A model generated the notes under the pieces. That model did no database searches and was not told the DNA's origin. It saw nothing but the letters and a program-made list of their open reading frames with translations. A stretch of DNA of 64,000 nt, taken from NCBI GenBank assembly GCA_964035575.1, contig OZ037861.1, forward strand, positions 1,302,001-1,366,000, written 5' to 3'. Position 1 is the first letter of the stretch. Every line of letters starts with the position of its first letter. The position numbers and the translations under genes were made by a program. This document shows positions 40,501-49,360 of this stretch, piece after piece. The DNA is from Rhynchopus sp. YZ270_cl-10. Taxonomy: Eukaryota > Euglenozoa > Diplonemea > Diplonemida > Diplonemidae.

Positions 40501-43500
40501 ATCCCAAAAATCACGATTTTTTTTCAAAAATATTTTTTTCAAAAAAATCGATTTTAAAATATTGGTTTGGCTTGTGCGGGGACCTGAATCTGGGGCAACA
40601 TACCCTGTGGGACATACTGGGCCCGATGCAAGGCCGATTTTTCAAAAATATGGTTGCCCCGGTAGACGGTATGGCCCTGCAGGTCAGTGCATCGGGCCAA
40701 AAATCATGAAAAAATCATGATTTTGGGGTCTGGCACCCCATGGGCACATATATCTGGGGGTGTGAAATATGCATGGAATCGACCGATTGGGGGTGTTATA
40801 GGTCCTGGGGGCCCACATGGGCCATATTTCACGCTATTGGGTCACGGGAAAGTGATTTTGACATTTTTTCATCGATTTTAGCTGTGAGAACCCTTCAAAA
40901 ACACTGATTTTGGGGTGTTTCTGAGACGGTACGCTATACCCAGGGTCATATTAGGTATTAGTCCGGTCGACTTTTTGAAAAAACGACCCCGCAATGGACT
41001 CAGGGGTGCCAGATAGTGTATATGCACCAGAATGGATTCACGGGAAAAGTCAAAATTGGGTGTCAGATACATGCTGCCATAAGTGACGAATTTCAAAAGT
41101 TGAGATTTTTCGAAAATCAGGGTTCAGTACACGCTGTACCCAATCCTGGGGGCCAAAATTTTCAACTTTTTGAAAAAACGGGCGGTATATGGCCCTAAAG
41201 TGTCAAAATGAGTTAATTGCGACCTCGGACGGCCTCCGGAGATGAGTAGAAGTTTATTTACTGAAAAAAAAAGTCAAAACACAGGCAAAATCCCACCTTC
41301 CACAGGTACAGTCAAAACTTTTATCCAGATCTCATGTTTTTTCAAAAAATTTTAAATTGTTTTTATGACTAACACCTCCGAAATTTTTCCTGATAAGATG
41401 GAATATGGTCCTGTCGTAGTATGCAGTGTGTTTGCAGGCAAAAATTTGCATTTTCTCGCCCCAGACATTTTTTTATACATAAAAGTGCATAAAGGGACCC
41501 CTGACCCCAAAATCCGGGTTCCAGCTTTTTGAAGGGGTCACCCTACAGGCCACCTCAAAAAGTTGGCCCGTAGGGCCAACTTTTTGAAAAAACGGGGTTG
41601 CGATGTGTCCTGGGGGCCCGAAGGGCCCCCAGGACACATCGCTGGGAAAAAAATATTAGGTTTTTTGGGGTCTATATAGGGTTGCTGTGGGGGTCACATG
41701 GCCGAAAAATGGCCATTTTTGGCCTATTTTTGGCCATTTTTTTAAGGTAAAAAATCCACTTTTTTTTTGTACATCCCCTTGCCCCCGGTAAAATTTACCA
41801 AACATATGGCCCTGTTGGACATACTGGGCCCATGAGTCGGTCGCTGGATCACCAAACTAGTTGCCCTATTTGCTAAAATCATGTTTTCAGGGTCAAAAAT
41901 AGGGTGTTTTTTAGGGTCAAAAATAGGGTGTTTTTCAGGGGTATGTTAACCACGTATGTGTCTTAGGGACCAAATTTTCCAGGAATGTGAACCAATCGGG
42001 TCGCAATGGGTCCAGGGGGCCCGGAGGGCCCCCATTCAGGGAAAATTTGCAACAATCCTGGGCAATGCTGGGGGCCGATAGGGTGTGCCTATACACGTGT
42101 TTTTACGTGTTTTTGGGCACTTTTCAGGATTTTCGAAAATTTTTGCAACACCAAAATCAAAAATTTCGGTCTAGGAGGCCCATATCTGGAAAAAATCGAT
42201 ATTCCAATGGCCTCATTGGGACATATTGGGCCCAGGACCCTATTTTCAGGTCCCAGGAAAAGCCAAAACAATAAAAAAAATAGCTCAGGCGACCCCCAAA
42301 AATAGGCGAAAAACAGCCATTTTTAGGGTGTTTTTTTGGGGTATTTTTACACACACAAATTGTTTACCATAGCACACCCCCAGGCTGCCTCAAAATTTTA
42401 TCTTTATTTGATTTTTCCAACCCACATAGGGGTATTGGAGGCACAACTTTCACCAAGCCTGGGGAATTCGGCACTGCACACACACAACTGAAAAAGGCAA
42501 AAATCACCTGTTTTTCAAGGTGTCGCAGGGTAAATGTTGTTCCTTAAAAACCAAATTTTTTCTAAAAAATCGGCCCTGCGGGTGAAAAAACGACACTATG
42601 GGGGGTATTCCAGGGTGTGGGGGCCCCAAAAATCCGGTTTAAGACCACGAGAGGGTCCGAATACACACCTGAGAAGGTCCCGGGGAGTAAAAAAATGGCC
42701 ATTTTTGGGGGGTCAAAATCTCACTTTTTGGGGGGATGTTTGTATACCCAGTACCGACCCACTAGCTGGGATGCCCAACTTTTCGCGAATATGGGGGCCC
42801 GTAGGGCCCCCGGGGCCCAGGGGGCCCAAAATATCGTGTTGCAGATGCCAGGAGAACATGTTTCAATATTTTGGATACATTTTTCCATAAGGTCATTTTC
42901 AAAAGCACTGATTTTAGGGGTATTGAGCGAGGTACCCATACCCATGGGTTATCCTATATATTAGTTTTCACTCGGATGTGAAAAAACGATGTCGCAATGG
43001 ATTCAGGGGGCCCAAATAGGGTATATGGCCCAGGAAATTTTCAAAAAGTTGACCCAACCAGGTATACAGGCATACAAGCCGGTAGGTCAACAGATAGGGT
43101 GTTTTCCGCACCCAAAATATGGGGTCATGACCATGTGGGTCAGACCTGAATTGATAAATGTTTCGCACAGGTTTTCGCGAATACCCCCTCTATTCCGAAT
43201 GCGCTACAAGAGTTTTAAATTTTTGGCTATTTAGATTCACTTTTAAAAACAAAATGGGTCTCCAGAACACACATGAGGTTCACATGTACCTCTACAGAAA
43301 CCTTGGTTTTGGTCGGATTTTGAGGCCAATTTTTGGGTTCCCACCAATTTCCTAGGGTATACTGGGATATTGCCCGTGTGTCCAAAAGTGATTTTTGGGG
43401 CCTTAGGACCCCGGAGAATCCATTTAACGGTCGTTTTTGCACCGGAAAGACCTATCTAGTACCCAAAAATCGAATTTTCATATTTTTGAAAAAGTGACCA

Positions 43501-43730
43501 AAAATCGACTTTTTTTGGTAACATTGTATGGCATAAATTATTCTACATAATGTGTGATGCTTGAATAAAAACTTACGACCCCATAATGTACTCGGAACTC
43601 ACCCATGTAATTGTTGAGAAAAAAAAACTTTCCGAAAAAATGAAATTTCAACCCGAATATGCACATTTGGGTCATTTTACGGCTATGTAGGTCATTTTGT
43701 ATGTGTTTTTCGATTATATAGGTGATTAGG
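40501..43730. other. Diverged satellite-like AT/GGCC-rich region
   Basis: No convincing gene. The sequence keeps recurring phrases of the neighbouring satellites (TTTTTGAAAAAACG, CGCAATGGATTCAGGGG, GGGTATATGGCCC) at irregular spacing, plus short GGGGGCCC-type palindromes (for example around 41600-41640). It looks like old decayed S1/S2 material. Confidence 0.5.
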
Positions 43731-44105
43731 ATATGTGTGATGCTCAGATTAAATCGTAAGACCCCGCAATTGACTCAAATGTGCCCAAAAACCCTATATA
43801 CCCAAGATTATTAACTTTTCCAGCATATTGGACATCCTTAGGTATGGTTATAAGCCATGATACGGCTATTGCTGGAAAAATAGCCGTAAATTGTGGTTGG
43901 TATTGATTTCAGAAATTATGTGATGCTTAGATCATGCCATAGACGCTTTTAATGGATTCATATGAGCTCATACTACCCATATACCCCTTCAGAAGCCCCT
44001 TTTGACTCTTATGAATATCCTTATATAGGCTTCCACTTGTGCAGAACCTTCTCAGTGTACAAGATGTTAGGTACAAAAAAACCATCATATTTTTTACACT
44101 ACTGG
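43731..44105. other. Spacer between satellite field and SL RNA cluster
   Basis: An inverted S2-like unit (GACCCCGCAATTGACTCAAA) to about 43.82 kb, then a spacer sharing phrases (CCCCTTCAGAAGCC, GAATATCCTTATATAGG) with 44.40-44.48 kb, so the SL repeat unit includes upstream spacer. Confidence 0.55.
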
Positions 44106-44108
44106 CAT

Positions 44109-44120
44109 GCTTCCCAGGAC
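44109..44120 (+). promoter_or_regulatory. PSE-like element, SL RNA copy 1
   Basis: GCTTCCCAGGAC starting 47 nt before the leader. Confidence 0.75.
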
Positions 44121-44155
44121 ACGTCTGTACTCAGAACGTTGTAGAGAAAAAAGGC

Positions 44156-44273
44156 AACCAACGATTTCTAAAGCTACAGTTTCTGTACTTCATTGGTATG
44201 GAAGCATGAAGATTATATCTTCTCACACAACTTTGTCAAACATGGCCAGTCTCGAAAGAGACTGGCCTTTTTT
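44156..44273 (+). ncRNA. Spliced-leader RNA, copy 1
   Basis: Leader 44156-44195 (40 nt, begins AACCAACGATTTCTAAAGCT, ends TACTTCATTG) is the exon donated to mRNAs by trans-splicing. The donor GTATGG follows at 44196. The intron part has an Sm-like ACAACTTTGTC and a terminal hairpin GGCCAGTCTC-GAAA-GAGACTGGCC before T6. The core CTACAGTTTCTGTAC is shared with trypanosomatid and diplonemid leaders. The other three copies are in the same orientation. Confidence 0.93.
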
Positions 44274-44542
44274 ACGTTAGCATGATCGTCTTGTGCACAA
44301 GAAGCAAACCCAAAAACACACACGATTCACACATGACATAACACACAAGTGCTTACTGCACCCCATTTTTATATCGCCTGCAAAACCATATTTGTGACAC
44401 TTGTTCCCCTTCAGAAGCCACTGTTGACTCTGTCGAATATCCTTATGTAGGATCACACTTAAGGATATTTTTATGTAGAACCTTCACAGTGACCAAGATG
44501 TCAGGTACGAAAAAGCAACCGTATTATAGACATTGGCAGAAG

Positions 44543-44554
44543 GCTTCCCAGAAC
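44543..44554 (+). promoter_or_regulatory. PSE-like element, SL RNA copy 2
   Basis: GCTTCCCAGAAC starting 47 nt before the leader. Confidence 0.75.
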
Positions 44555-44589
44555 AAGTGGGTACCTAGAACATTGTAGAGAAAAAGGGC

Positions 44590-44707
44590 AACCAACGATT
44601 TCTAAAGCTACAGTTTCTGTACTTCATTGGTATGGAAGCATGAAGATTATTCTTCTCACACAACTTTGTCAAAACATGGCCAGTTTCGAAAGAGACTGGC
44701 CTTTTTT
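44590..44707 (+). ncRNA. Spliced-leader RNA, copy 2
   Basis: Leader identical to copy 1 (44590-44629). The hairpin stem has C-to-T (CAGTTTC-GAAA-GAGACTG), which keeps pairing as G-T. T6 ends the gene. Confidence 0.93.
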
Positions 44708-44787
44708 ACGTTAACACGATCGTCTTGTGCACAAGAAGCAAAAAAACCCACACAACAACAGCAGAAGTTTAGAACCACATTCAGACC

Positions 44788-44821
44788 CTGACCCAACTCC
44801 AACAAGGGGCCCCTGTCTTGT
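44788..44821 (+). promoter_or_regulatory. USE upstream of U6
   Basis: CTGACCCAACTCC, then AACAAGGGG-N-CCCTGTCTTGT. It ends 24 nt before the U6 start. The palindrome is less perfect than at SRP RNA. Confidence 0.75.
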
Positions 44822-44844
44822 CAACCACCTTGTGCATATATACT

Positions 44845-44949
44845 GGACCCCAGAAATGGGACATCCGTTAAAATTGGATCGATACAGAGAAGATTAGCAT
44901 GGTCCCTGCGCAAGGATGACACGCATTAATCGAGAAAGTATCAACTTTT
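44845..44949 (+). ncRNA. U6 snRNA
   Basis: Catalytic snRNA of the spliceosome. It has ATACAGAGAAGATTAGCATG with the invariant ACAGAG box, CCCTGCGCAAGGATGACACG (AGC-equivalent and U4-pairing region), a 5' hairpin CCCAGAAATGGG and a terminal T run, indicating Pol III. CATATATAC lies only just upstream of the start chosen. The 5' end was set from the USE spacing and homology to the trypanosome 5' stem-loop, and is uncertain by a few nt. Confidence 0.95.
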
Positions 44950-45121
44950 TTTTTGTCCCCCGGATCACACGTATTTTTTACACTGGTGTCTTCTTCATGC
45001 TTCCCAGACCAACACATATGTGCAGACATACCCATCACCCACAGGTGGCAAGTGGCAGGCTGCAGTAACCCATTGAAATATTGGTTTCAAAAAACGACCA
45101 TATGGTTTATGCTACTGGCAT

Positions 45122-45133
45122 GCTTCCCTGAGC
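45122..45133 (+). promoter_or_regulatory. PSE-like element, SL RNA copy 3
   Basis: GCTTCCCTGAGC starting 47 nt before the leader. Confidence 0.75.
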
Positions 45134-45168
45134 ATATACATGTCGAAAGCTGTGTAGAGAAAAAGAGC

Positions 45169-45286
45169 AACCAACGATTTCTAAAGCTACAGTTTCTGTA
45201 CTTCATTGGTATGGAAGCATGAAGATTACTCTTCTCACACAACTTTGTCAAAACATGGCCGGTTTCGAAAGAGACTGGCCTTTTTT
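45169..45286 (+). ncRNA. Spliced-leader RNA, copy 3
   Basis: Leader 45169-45208 identical to the other copies. The hairpin reads GGCCGGTTTC-GAAA-GAGACTGGCC, with changes tolerated by G-T pairs. Confidence 0.93.
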
Positions 45287-45380
45287 ACGTTAGCATGATT
45301 GTCTTTGTGTGTCTTTGTGCAAAGCAAAAAAAAAAAAAACACACACAAGAAGTGAGGATCTTCAAAACCACGTTTTTGAC

Positions 45381-45414
45381 CTGACCCACCTCCAACTAGA
45401 CAACCCTGTCTTGT
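45381..45414 (+). promoter_or_regulatory. USE upstream of SRP RNA
   Basis: CTGACCCACCTCC followed by AACTAGACAACCCTGTCTTG; ends 24 nt before the RNA start. Confidence 0.8.
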
Positions 45415-45437
45415 ATTCCGACAATATGGTATCTATT

Positions 45438-45756
45438 GAGCCGGGATGTGTTGGCTGCATCCTGAAACCCCTAGCTTCTGGGGGGGCAAGCTTCTCCAGA
45501 ACTGGGCACTCTTTGAGGTGGACCAAAGGCACCTTCAACTTCTGTGTTGATGTGTTGTCCGTGTTAGTCTACTGTCCTGTTTGCGGCCTTGGTGTAAACC
45601 AGGGCAACAATCAGAGTGAAATGGGGTGAACCGGGCCAGGCTGGTCTCACAGAGCAGCTCATAACTCCTGCAGTGGACAGTTCAAGGATCGCAGCACAGA
45701 GCAGAGTGAGGGTGTTTCCAACTCAATGGCTTGAACTGGAGAAGCGTTTCTTTTTT
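45438..45756 (+). ncRNA. SRP (7SL) RNA
   Basis: RNA scaffold of the signal recognition particle. The diagnostic helix 8/6 region reads GGGGTGAACCGGGCCAGGCT, then ACAGAGCAGCTCATAACTCC and AAGGATCGCAGC. A long-range 10-bp helix (GCTTCTCCAG near 45495 with CTGGAGAAGC near 45740) fits helix 5. The 5' domain has a GGGATG/CATCC hairpin. A T6 run at 45751 ends it. Total about 319 nt. Confidence 0.93.
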
Positions 45757-45867
45757 ACATTTTTCCATGTGAACATTGTTTCCACATCACCATACACATG
45801 TGTTGTTGATACACCCCACCACGTTGCCCAGACCATTCCTACCCACATTATTCACCACAAGTGGCAT

Positions 45868-45879
45868 GTTTACCAGTAC
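45868..45879 (+). promoter_or_regulatory. PSE-like element, SL RNA copy 4 (diverged)
   Basis: GTTTACCAGTAC at the same 47-nt distance, two changes in the core. Confidence 0.6.
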
Positions 45880-45914
45880 ATGTTGGTGCTTAGAGCAATG
45901 TTAAGAAAAAGGGC

Positions 45915-46033
45915 AACCAACGATTTCTAAAGCTACAGTTTCTGTACTTCATTGGTATGGAAGCATGAAGATTATATTCTTCTCACACAACTTTGTCAAA
46001 CATGGCCAGCCTCGAAAGAGACTGGCCTTTTTT
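45915..46033 (+). ncRNA. Spliced-leader RNA, copy 4
   Basis: Leader 45915-45954 identical. The hairpin is GGCCAGCCTC-GAAA-GAGACTGGCC. Its promoter element is the most diverged of the four, so it may be weaker. Confidence 0.92.
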
Positions 46034-46091
46034 ACGTCACCATGAGAAAAAACATTCACACATATGATGCATGTACAAAGTGTGTGTCACC

Positions 46092-46125
46092 CTGACCCAC
46101 CTCCAACAAGACAACCCTGTCTTGT
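46092..46125 (+). promoter_or_regulatory. USE of ncRNA-X copy 2
   Basis: CTGACCCACCTCC plus the perfect palindrome ACAAGACA-ACCC-TGTCTTGT; ends 24 nt before the RNA. Confidence 0.82.
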
Positions 46126-46148
46126 TTTCCCATACTCTCCCTATGTTT

Positions 46149-46478
46149 GGGTGCTAAGTTAGTGTGCTACTTCGAAACCAAACAACTCGTTCAGCAACAG
46201 CTAAAACTTGAAAAGACCTTTCTATTTAAGAAAATTCTTTACAATTTTTATGATGCGGTCCTGCTGTTGGGCCTGATGTGGCCCAAGGCGGAACTACTTT
46301 CATATGATGTAAATCCCGTACATTCGTACAGAATATTACCCATGATGATTATTCTTACATTAGCGTGTAACACTAATTCTGACTGCGTTCTATTTCACAC
46401 TTCAAATATTAGAACTGGATGTGGGGCTGCCAGTTTACTGGTGGTCCCGATCCAGCACACAACGCAAGCACCCTTTTT
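46149..46478 (+). ncRNA. Unidentified structured Pol III-type RNA (ncRNA-X), copy 2
   Basis: Second copy, opposite orientation to 37528-37865. Starts GGGTGCTAAG, ends AAGCACCC-T6. Terminal and inner helices are conserved. The hairpin CCAGT-TTA-CTGG nested in GGG...CCC near the 3' end is identical in both copies. The central part differs by many substitutions and small indels that preserve a GGGCC/GGCCC-type stem. Confidence 0.75.
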
Positions 46479-46738
46479 TATATTTTCCCACCCAGCACCC
46501 CCCCTGTGTCTGTGTTGTTGCCTAAGCATCGCCTTTTACAGGCTTCCTTGCAGGGAGTGTTCGGTCAAGTGATAGTGATGAAGAAGGACAGGGGCGAGTT
46601 TTCTCGTGAAATGCTTTGAAGCCTCTGACATTGAGAGGCTCGCTCCGACCTCTGTTTTTAATAACCCACATCACAGTGGTAACCACTGTGTATGTATGGT
46701 ATGTATGGTATGTTTGTTTTTGTTTTGTTAAAAAAGAG

Positions 46739-47508
46739 GGTATGCCCAGGGCGTTCGCTATCGCCATCGTTTTTTCCTGATCGTGGCGAAATGCCAAAAA
46801 CCCCGAAATTTTCGTTTTTTTACTAGTGCTTAAAATAGGTCAAAAAAAATTTTCCCGCCGGAGAGAAGTTAGTTCGTGGGGTGAATCCCTGGTACTGAAT
46901 GGTCAAAAAAAATTTGCTATTTGCGCGTGATCCCTTCCCCAGCACAAGTGATATTACAGCTGAACTTTCCTGATACTAAAACCAGCAAAACGATGGAGAA
47001 TTTCATCAATCCCCCCTCACTGAGGGTCTCTTTGTGTTGTTTAATCAAACAGATGTACAAGAGAGGCATCTGTCATATGAGACTTCATCCTTATTTTGAT
47101 TATTTTCAACTCTCTGCCGTTGAAAGTAGAGTTGACACGAGCAGTGACACCTTCTATAACAGGGGGTACGGTACACCTTCAGCAGACTGCAGGATTGAGG
47201 AGCGAGCGGGAGTGCTGGGGAAACTTCCTCTCACGGCAGGCGGGTTTGCGGATGATTTTGAGTACAGTGGACATGCACCCCTCTGCGACCCCCCCTCCGG
47301 GGGGGTCTACAGGGTGGTGGGGAGAAATCTCTCTCTCTCTTTTTTTTTTTTTTCCCCCTTTTTTTATTTATTTATTTATTTATTTATACAGGGTTTCGCC
47401 CCGGTGGGGCGAAGCCCTGGGGCGAAATAAAATGTCATTTTTTCAGGAAAAGATTTTTTTAACGAAAAAAAATATTTTTCGCCCCGGGGCGAACGCCCTG
47501 GGTATGCC
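46739..47508. mobile_element. Inverted-repeat element beside U2
   Basis: Ends GGTATGCCCAGGGCGTTCG and, inverted, GGCATACCCAGGGCGTTCG, matching 17 of 19. The interior has no gene, a long T run, (TTTA)n and a second internal inverted repeat of GTTTCGCCCCGG/GGGGCGAAGCCC type. No target duplication was recognised. It may be a MITE-like element or a palindromic repeat. It ends about 18 bp from the predicted 3' end of U2. Confidence 0.55.
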
Positions 47509-47525
47509 ACTCCTGGATGTTGTGC

Positions 47526-47687
47526 AGCTCCAGGGCAACATGTGTGAACGGACCAGGTTGCCCTGGCGACCCGTCACCCCAATGAGAAATTGCGTTAATA
47601 TCATCAGTGCACAAGGCACTGTATCAGATATTAAGCTGATAAGAACAGATAATACACTTGATCTTAGCCAAAAGGCCGAGAAGGTAT
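47526..47687 (-). ncRNA. U2 snRNA
   Basis: Starts ATACCTTCTCGGCCTTTTGG, then CTAAGATCAAGTGTATTATC and TGTTCTTATCAGCTTAATAT, matching the conserved 5' half of U2. The branch-site recognition segment is GTATTA where most eukaryotes have GTAGTA. An Sm-like CAATTTCTC precedes the 3' hairpin CCAGGGCAAC/GTTGCCCTGG. The 3' end was placed at that stem. Confidence 0.93.
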
Positions 47688-47723
47688 GACTTCTTTTTAG
47701 TCCATACCGAATTCGACACCCAT

Positions 47724-47735
47724 GTACAGGGAAGC
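47724..47735 (-). promoter_or_regulatory. PSE-like element of U2
   Basis: GCTTCCCTGTAC on the minus strand, 48 nt from the U2 start. A partly duplicated version of this promoter block lies at about 47782-47842, next to the U4 3' end. Confidence 0.75.
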
Positions 47736-47838
47736 ATGATTATGATCAATATTACTAGGAAACAACAAGGCAAGCAGATTACACACCCATGTCACAGGGA
47801 AGTAAGTGAAGGTGATGATCAATCTTATTAGTAAAAAC

Positions 47839-47982
47839 AAGGCCGCCGAAGCAGCTACACAAATTGCCAATGTGGCAACGCCGAAGCGGCCCATGGCGGG
47901 AATTGGGTAGTTTTCAACCAGCAATCTCTCCACAGCGTCCCTATTTGGTCATTGCTTATGGAATTATCCCGAGCGCAAGAAT
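47839..47982 (-). ncRNA. U4 snRNA
   Basis: Pairs with U6 in the tri-snRNP. It has AAGCAATGACCAAATAGGGA (5' U6-pairing stem region), GATTGCTGGTTGAAAACT, CCCAATTCCCGCCATGGG, and CACATTGGCAATTTGTGTAG with the Sm-like AATTTGTG, then a GC-rich 3' hairpin GCTGCTTCGGCGGCC. The 5' end is set by homology and the 48-nt promoter spacing. Confidence 0.9.
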
Positions 47983-48018
47983 ACCTCCTTTTCTCCCAGT
48001 CGTGTCACAAAGCTATGT

Positions 48019-48030
48019 CCACAGGGAAGT
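48019..48030 (-). promoter_or_regulatory. PSE-like element of U4
   Basis: ACTTCCCTGTGG on the minus strand, 48 nt from the U4 start. Confidence 0.7.
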
Positions 48031-48455
48031 GTGTTGGGGTGGTAACATATAGACACCACGTAAAGTTAACACACCAGAACTACCACCGCCAATGTGCCTC
48101 CCTATAGACATCTGTGCAGCCGATAGGTGGAACAAACAAGGGCAAGACTGTACTCTACACAGGATCTGTTTTTGAGTGCATTCGTGTTGAAGATTGTTTT
48201 CTTCGGCACAAGACCAAAGCTGGATGATGACATAGGTTGGGCATGTGCAGCATGAGCACTTGCGATGATTGTCACATACTTCTTGTATTGTTTTGTCTCT
48301 CCCCTGTATGGCGCAGGGAAGAGTACCAGGCACAGCCCTTCCACTTACAGCTTGTTTTTAAGAAAAACCTCAAAAAAGGCTTCACATTACTTTTTTCACC
48401 TTCAAGGACATCTTGATCAATCAAGAAGTTACCACACTATCCTCGCTCTCAACAT
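48031..48455. other. Spacer between U4 and U5 with an orphan promoter-like motif
   Basis: TCTTCCCTGCGCC on the minus strand at about 48310-48322 resembles the PSE. A transcript starting 47 nt on (about 48275, minus) would read towards U4. I recognise no RNA family in that stretch. Confidence 0.35.
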
Positions 48456-48467
48456 GCTTCCATGTGT
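48456..48467 (+). promoter_or_regulatory. PSE-like element of U5
   Basis: GCTTCCATGTGT, 48 nt before U5. Confidence 0.7.
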
Positions 48468-48503
48468 AGCAAAGTGCACACAGCAATAGAACAAAACAGA
48501 GCC

Positions 48504-48627
48504 ATATCACGGTTCTTGCCCATATCGAACTCATCTTTCGCCTTTTACTAAAGATGACCGTGGGTAAGAGCCACTATGTGAAAGCATAATTTTTGAAGGG
48601 GCCTTTGTGTCTCATCTGTTTTTAAGT
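48504..48627 (+). ncRNA. U5 snRNA
   Basis: Loop I with exon-holding sequence CGCCTTTTAC inside stem CATCTTT/AAAGATG. The outer stem is GGTTCTTGCCC/GGGTAAGAGCC. The Sm site ATAATTTTTGAAG and 3' hairpin GGGGCCTTTGTGTCTC follow. Ends are approximate. Confidence 0.92.
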
Positions 48628-48642
48628 CTTGACAACCACTAC

Positions 48643-48654
48643 GCTTCCCTGAAG
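48643..48654 (+). promoter_or_regulatory. PSE-like element of U1
   Basis: GCTTCCCTGAAG, 47-49 nt before U1. Confidence 0.72.
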
Positions 48655-48691
48655 GTGTTGGAGTTTCGCATGTTGTTAAACTCAGCTAGAG

Positions 48692-48834
48692 GTTACATAC
48701 CTTACTGGTGTCTGACCTGATCAACAAGGGCGTCGACACACCAGTGGCCCTTGCATTGCACTGCGCAGGGGATACTGGTGGCACTAGCTTCGGCTGGCTT
48801 GCACAGTGAAATTTTTGACAGCGGCGGTGCTGTG
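48692..48834 (+). ncRNA. U1 snRNA
   Basis: Recognises 5' splice sites. The 5' end reads GTTACATACCTTAC, whose ACATACC can pair with GGTATGT and with GGTATG of the SL donor. Stem-loop 1 carries CTGATCAACAAGG (U1-70K loop type). Stem-loop 2 carries CATTGCACTGCG (U1A loop type). The Sm site GAAATTTTTGAC is followed by the hairpin ACAGC/GCTGT. Ends are approximate. Confidence 0.87.
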
Positions 48835-49077
48835 CTTTGCACAAACCCGCCTTTTTAAACAAACAAACCAAAACAAACGTGATCACACAAACCATCATGT
48901 TACCCAGTAAACCCAGTAAACCCAGCACACTGGTCTAGAGGGATCGACCACTGAGTGGTGACCTGTGAGCACACAGGCACCTGCTCCGATGCAGTAGTGC
49001 AGCGCACTAAGTGCTGTGCTAAGGACTGGCCAAACTTGTTAAACCTGCTGACCCACAAACCGGTTTTCACAACCGAA

Positions 49078-49118
49078 GCAAAAACAAGCTCAGAAATAAA
49101 AAGCTCTTCAAAGGTTTT
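49078..49118 (+). promoter_or_regulatory. Conserved 5S upstream block
   Basis: About 40 bp beginning GCAAAAACAAGCTCAGAAAT, identical apart from small changes to 49833-49873. Both start 59 nt before a 5S gene. It contains AAATAAAAAGC / AAATATAAAGC, TATA-like. Confidence 0.65.
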
Positions 49119-49136
49119 CGAACCTGACTCAGTATT

Positions 49137-49255
49137 GGATTCGGCCATACTCTGGTGAATGCACCTCATCCCGCCTGATTTGAGAAGTTAAGCACCAGCA
49201 GGCCTGGATAGTACTGGCGTGGGTGACCAGCTGGGAAGTCCGGGTGCTTGAATCC
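49137..49255 (+). rRNA. 5S rRNA
   Basis: 119 nt, GGATTCGGCC to GGTGCTTGAATCC, then a T run. It has GCAC where the other copies have ATAC (TGAATGCACC versus TGAATACACC). Confidence 0.94.
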
Positions 49256-49303
49256 TTTTTGCTTTTCTTCCGTGTTGGTGTGTGGTTTTAGGACATCCAG
49301 ACC

Positions 49304-49337
49304 CTGACCCACCTCCAACAAGACAACCCTGTCTTGT
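49304..49337 (+). promoter_or_regulatory. USE without a recognised RNA downstream
   Basis: Identical to the element at 46092-46125, including the perfect palindrome. Confidence 0.8.
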
Positions 49338-49360
49338 ATCCCTGTGTTTGTTGCACTATC

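Noticed and set aside
44156-46033. Dinoflagellate-type spliced leader
   Set aside because: The dinoflagellate leader (CCGTAGCCATTTTGGCTCAAG type) is not in the window; the leader here has the kinetoplastid/diplonemid core.
46570-46660. Possible box C/D snoRNA (AGTGATGA ... CTCTGAC)
   Set aside because: Box motifs are present, but I could not find a closing stem, promoter element or guide region. Too weak.
47697-48489. Small open frames between U2 and U5
   Set aside because: They overlap the U4 gene and promoter motifs, are short and have no recognisable domain.
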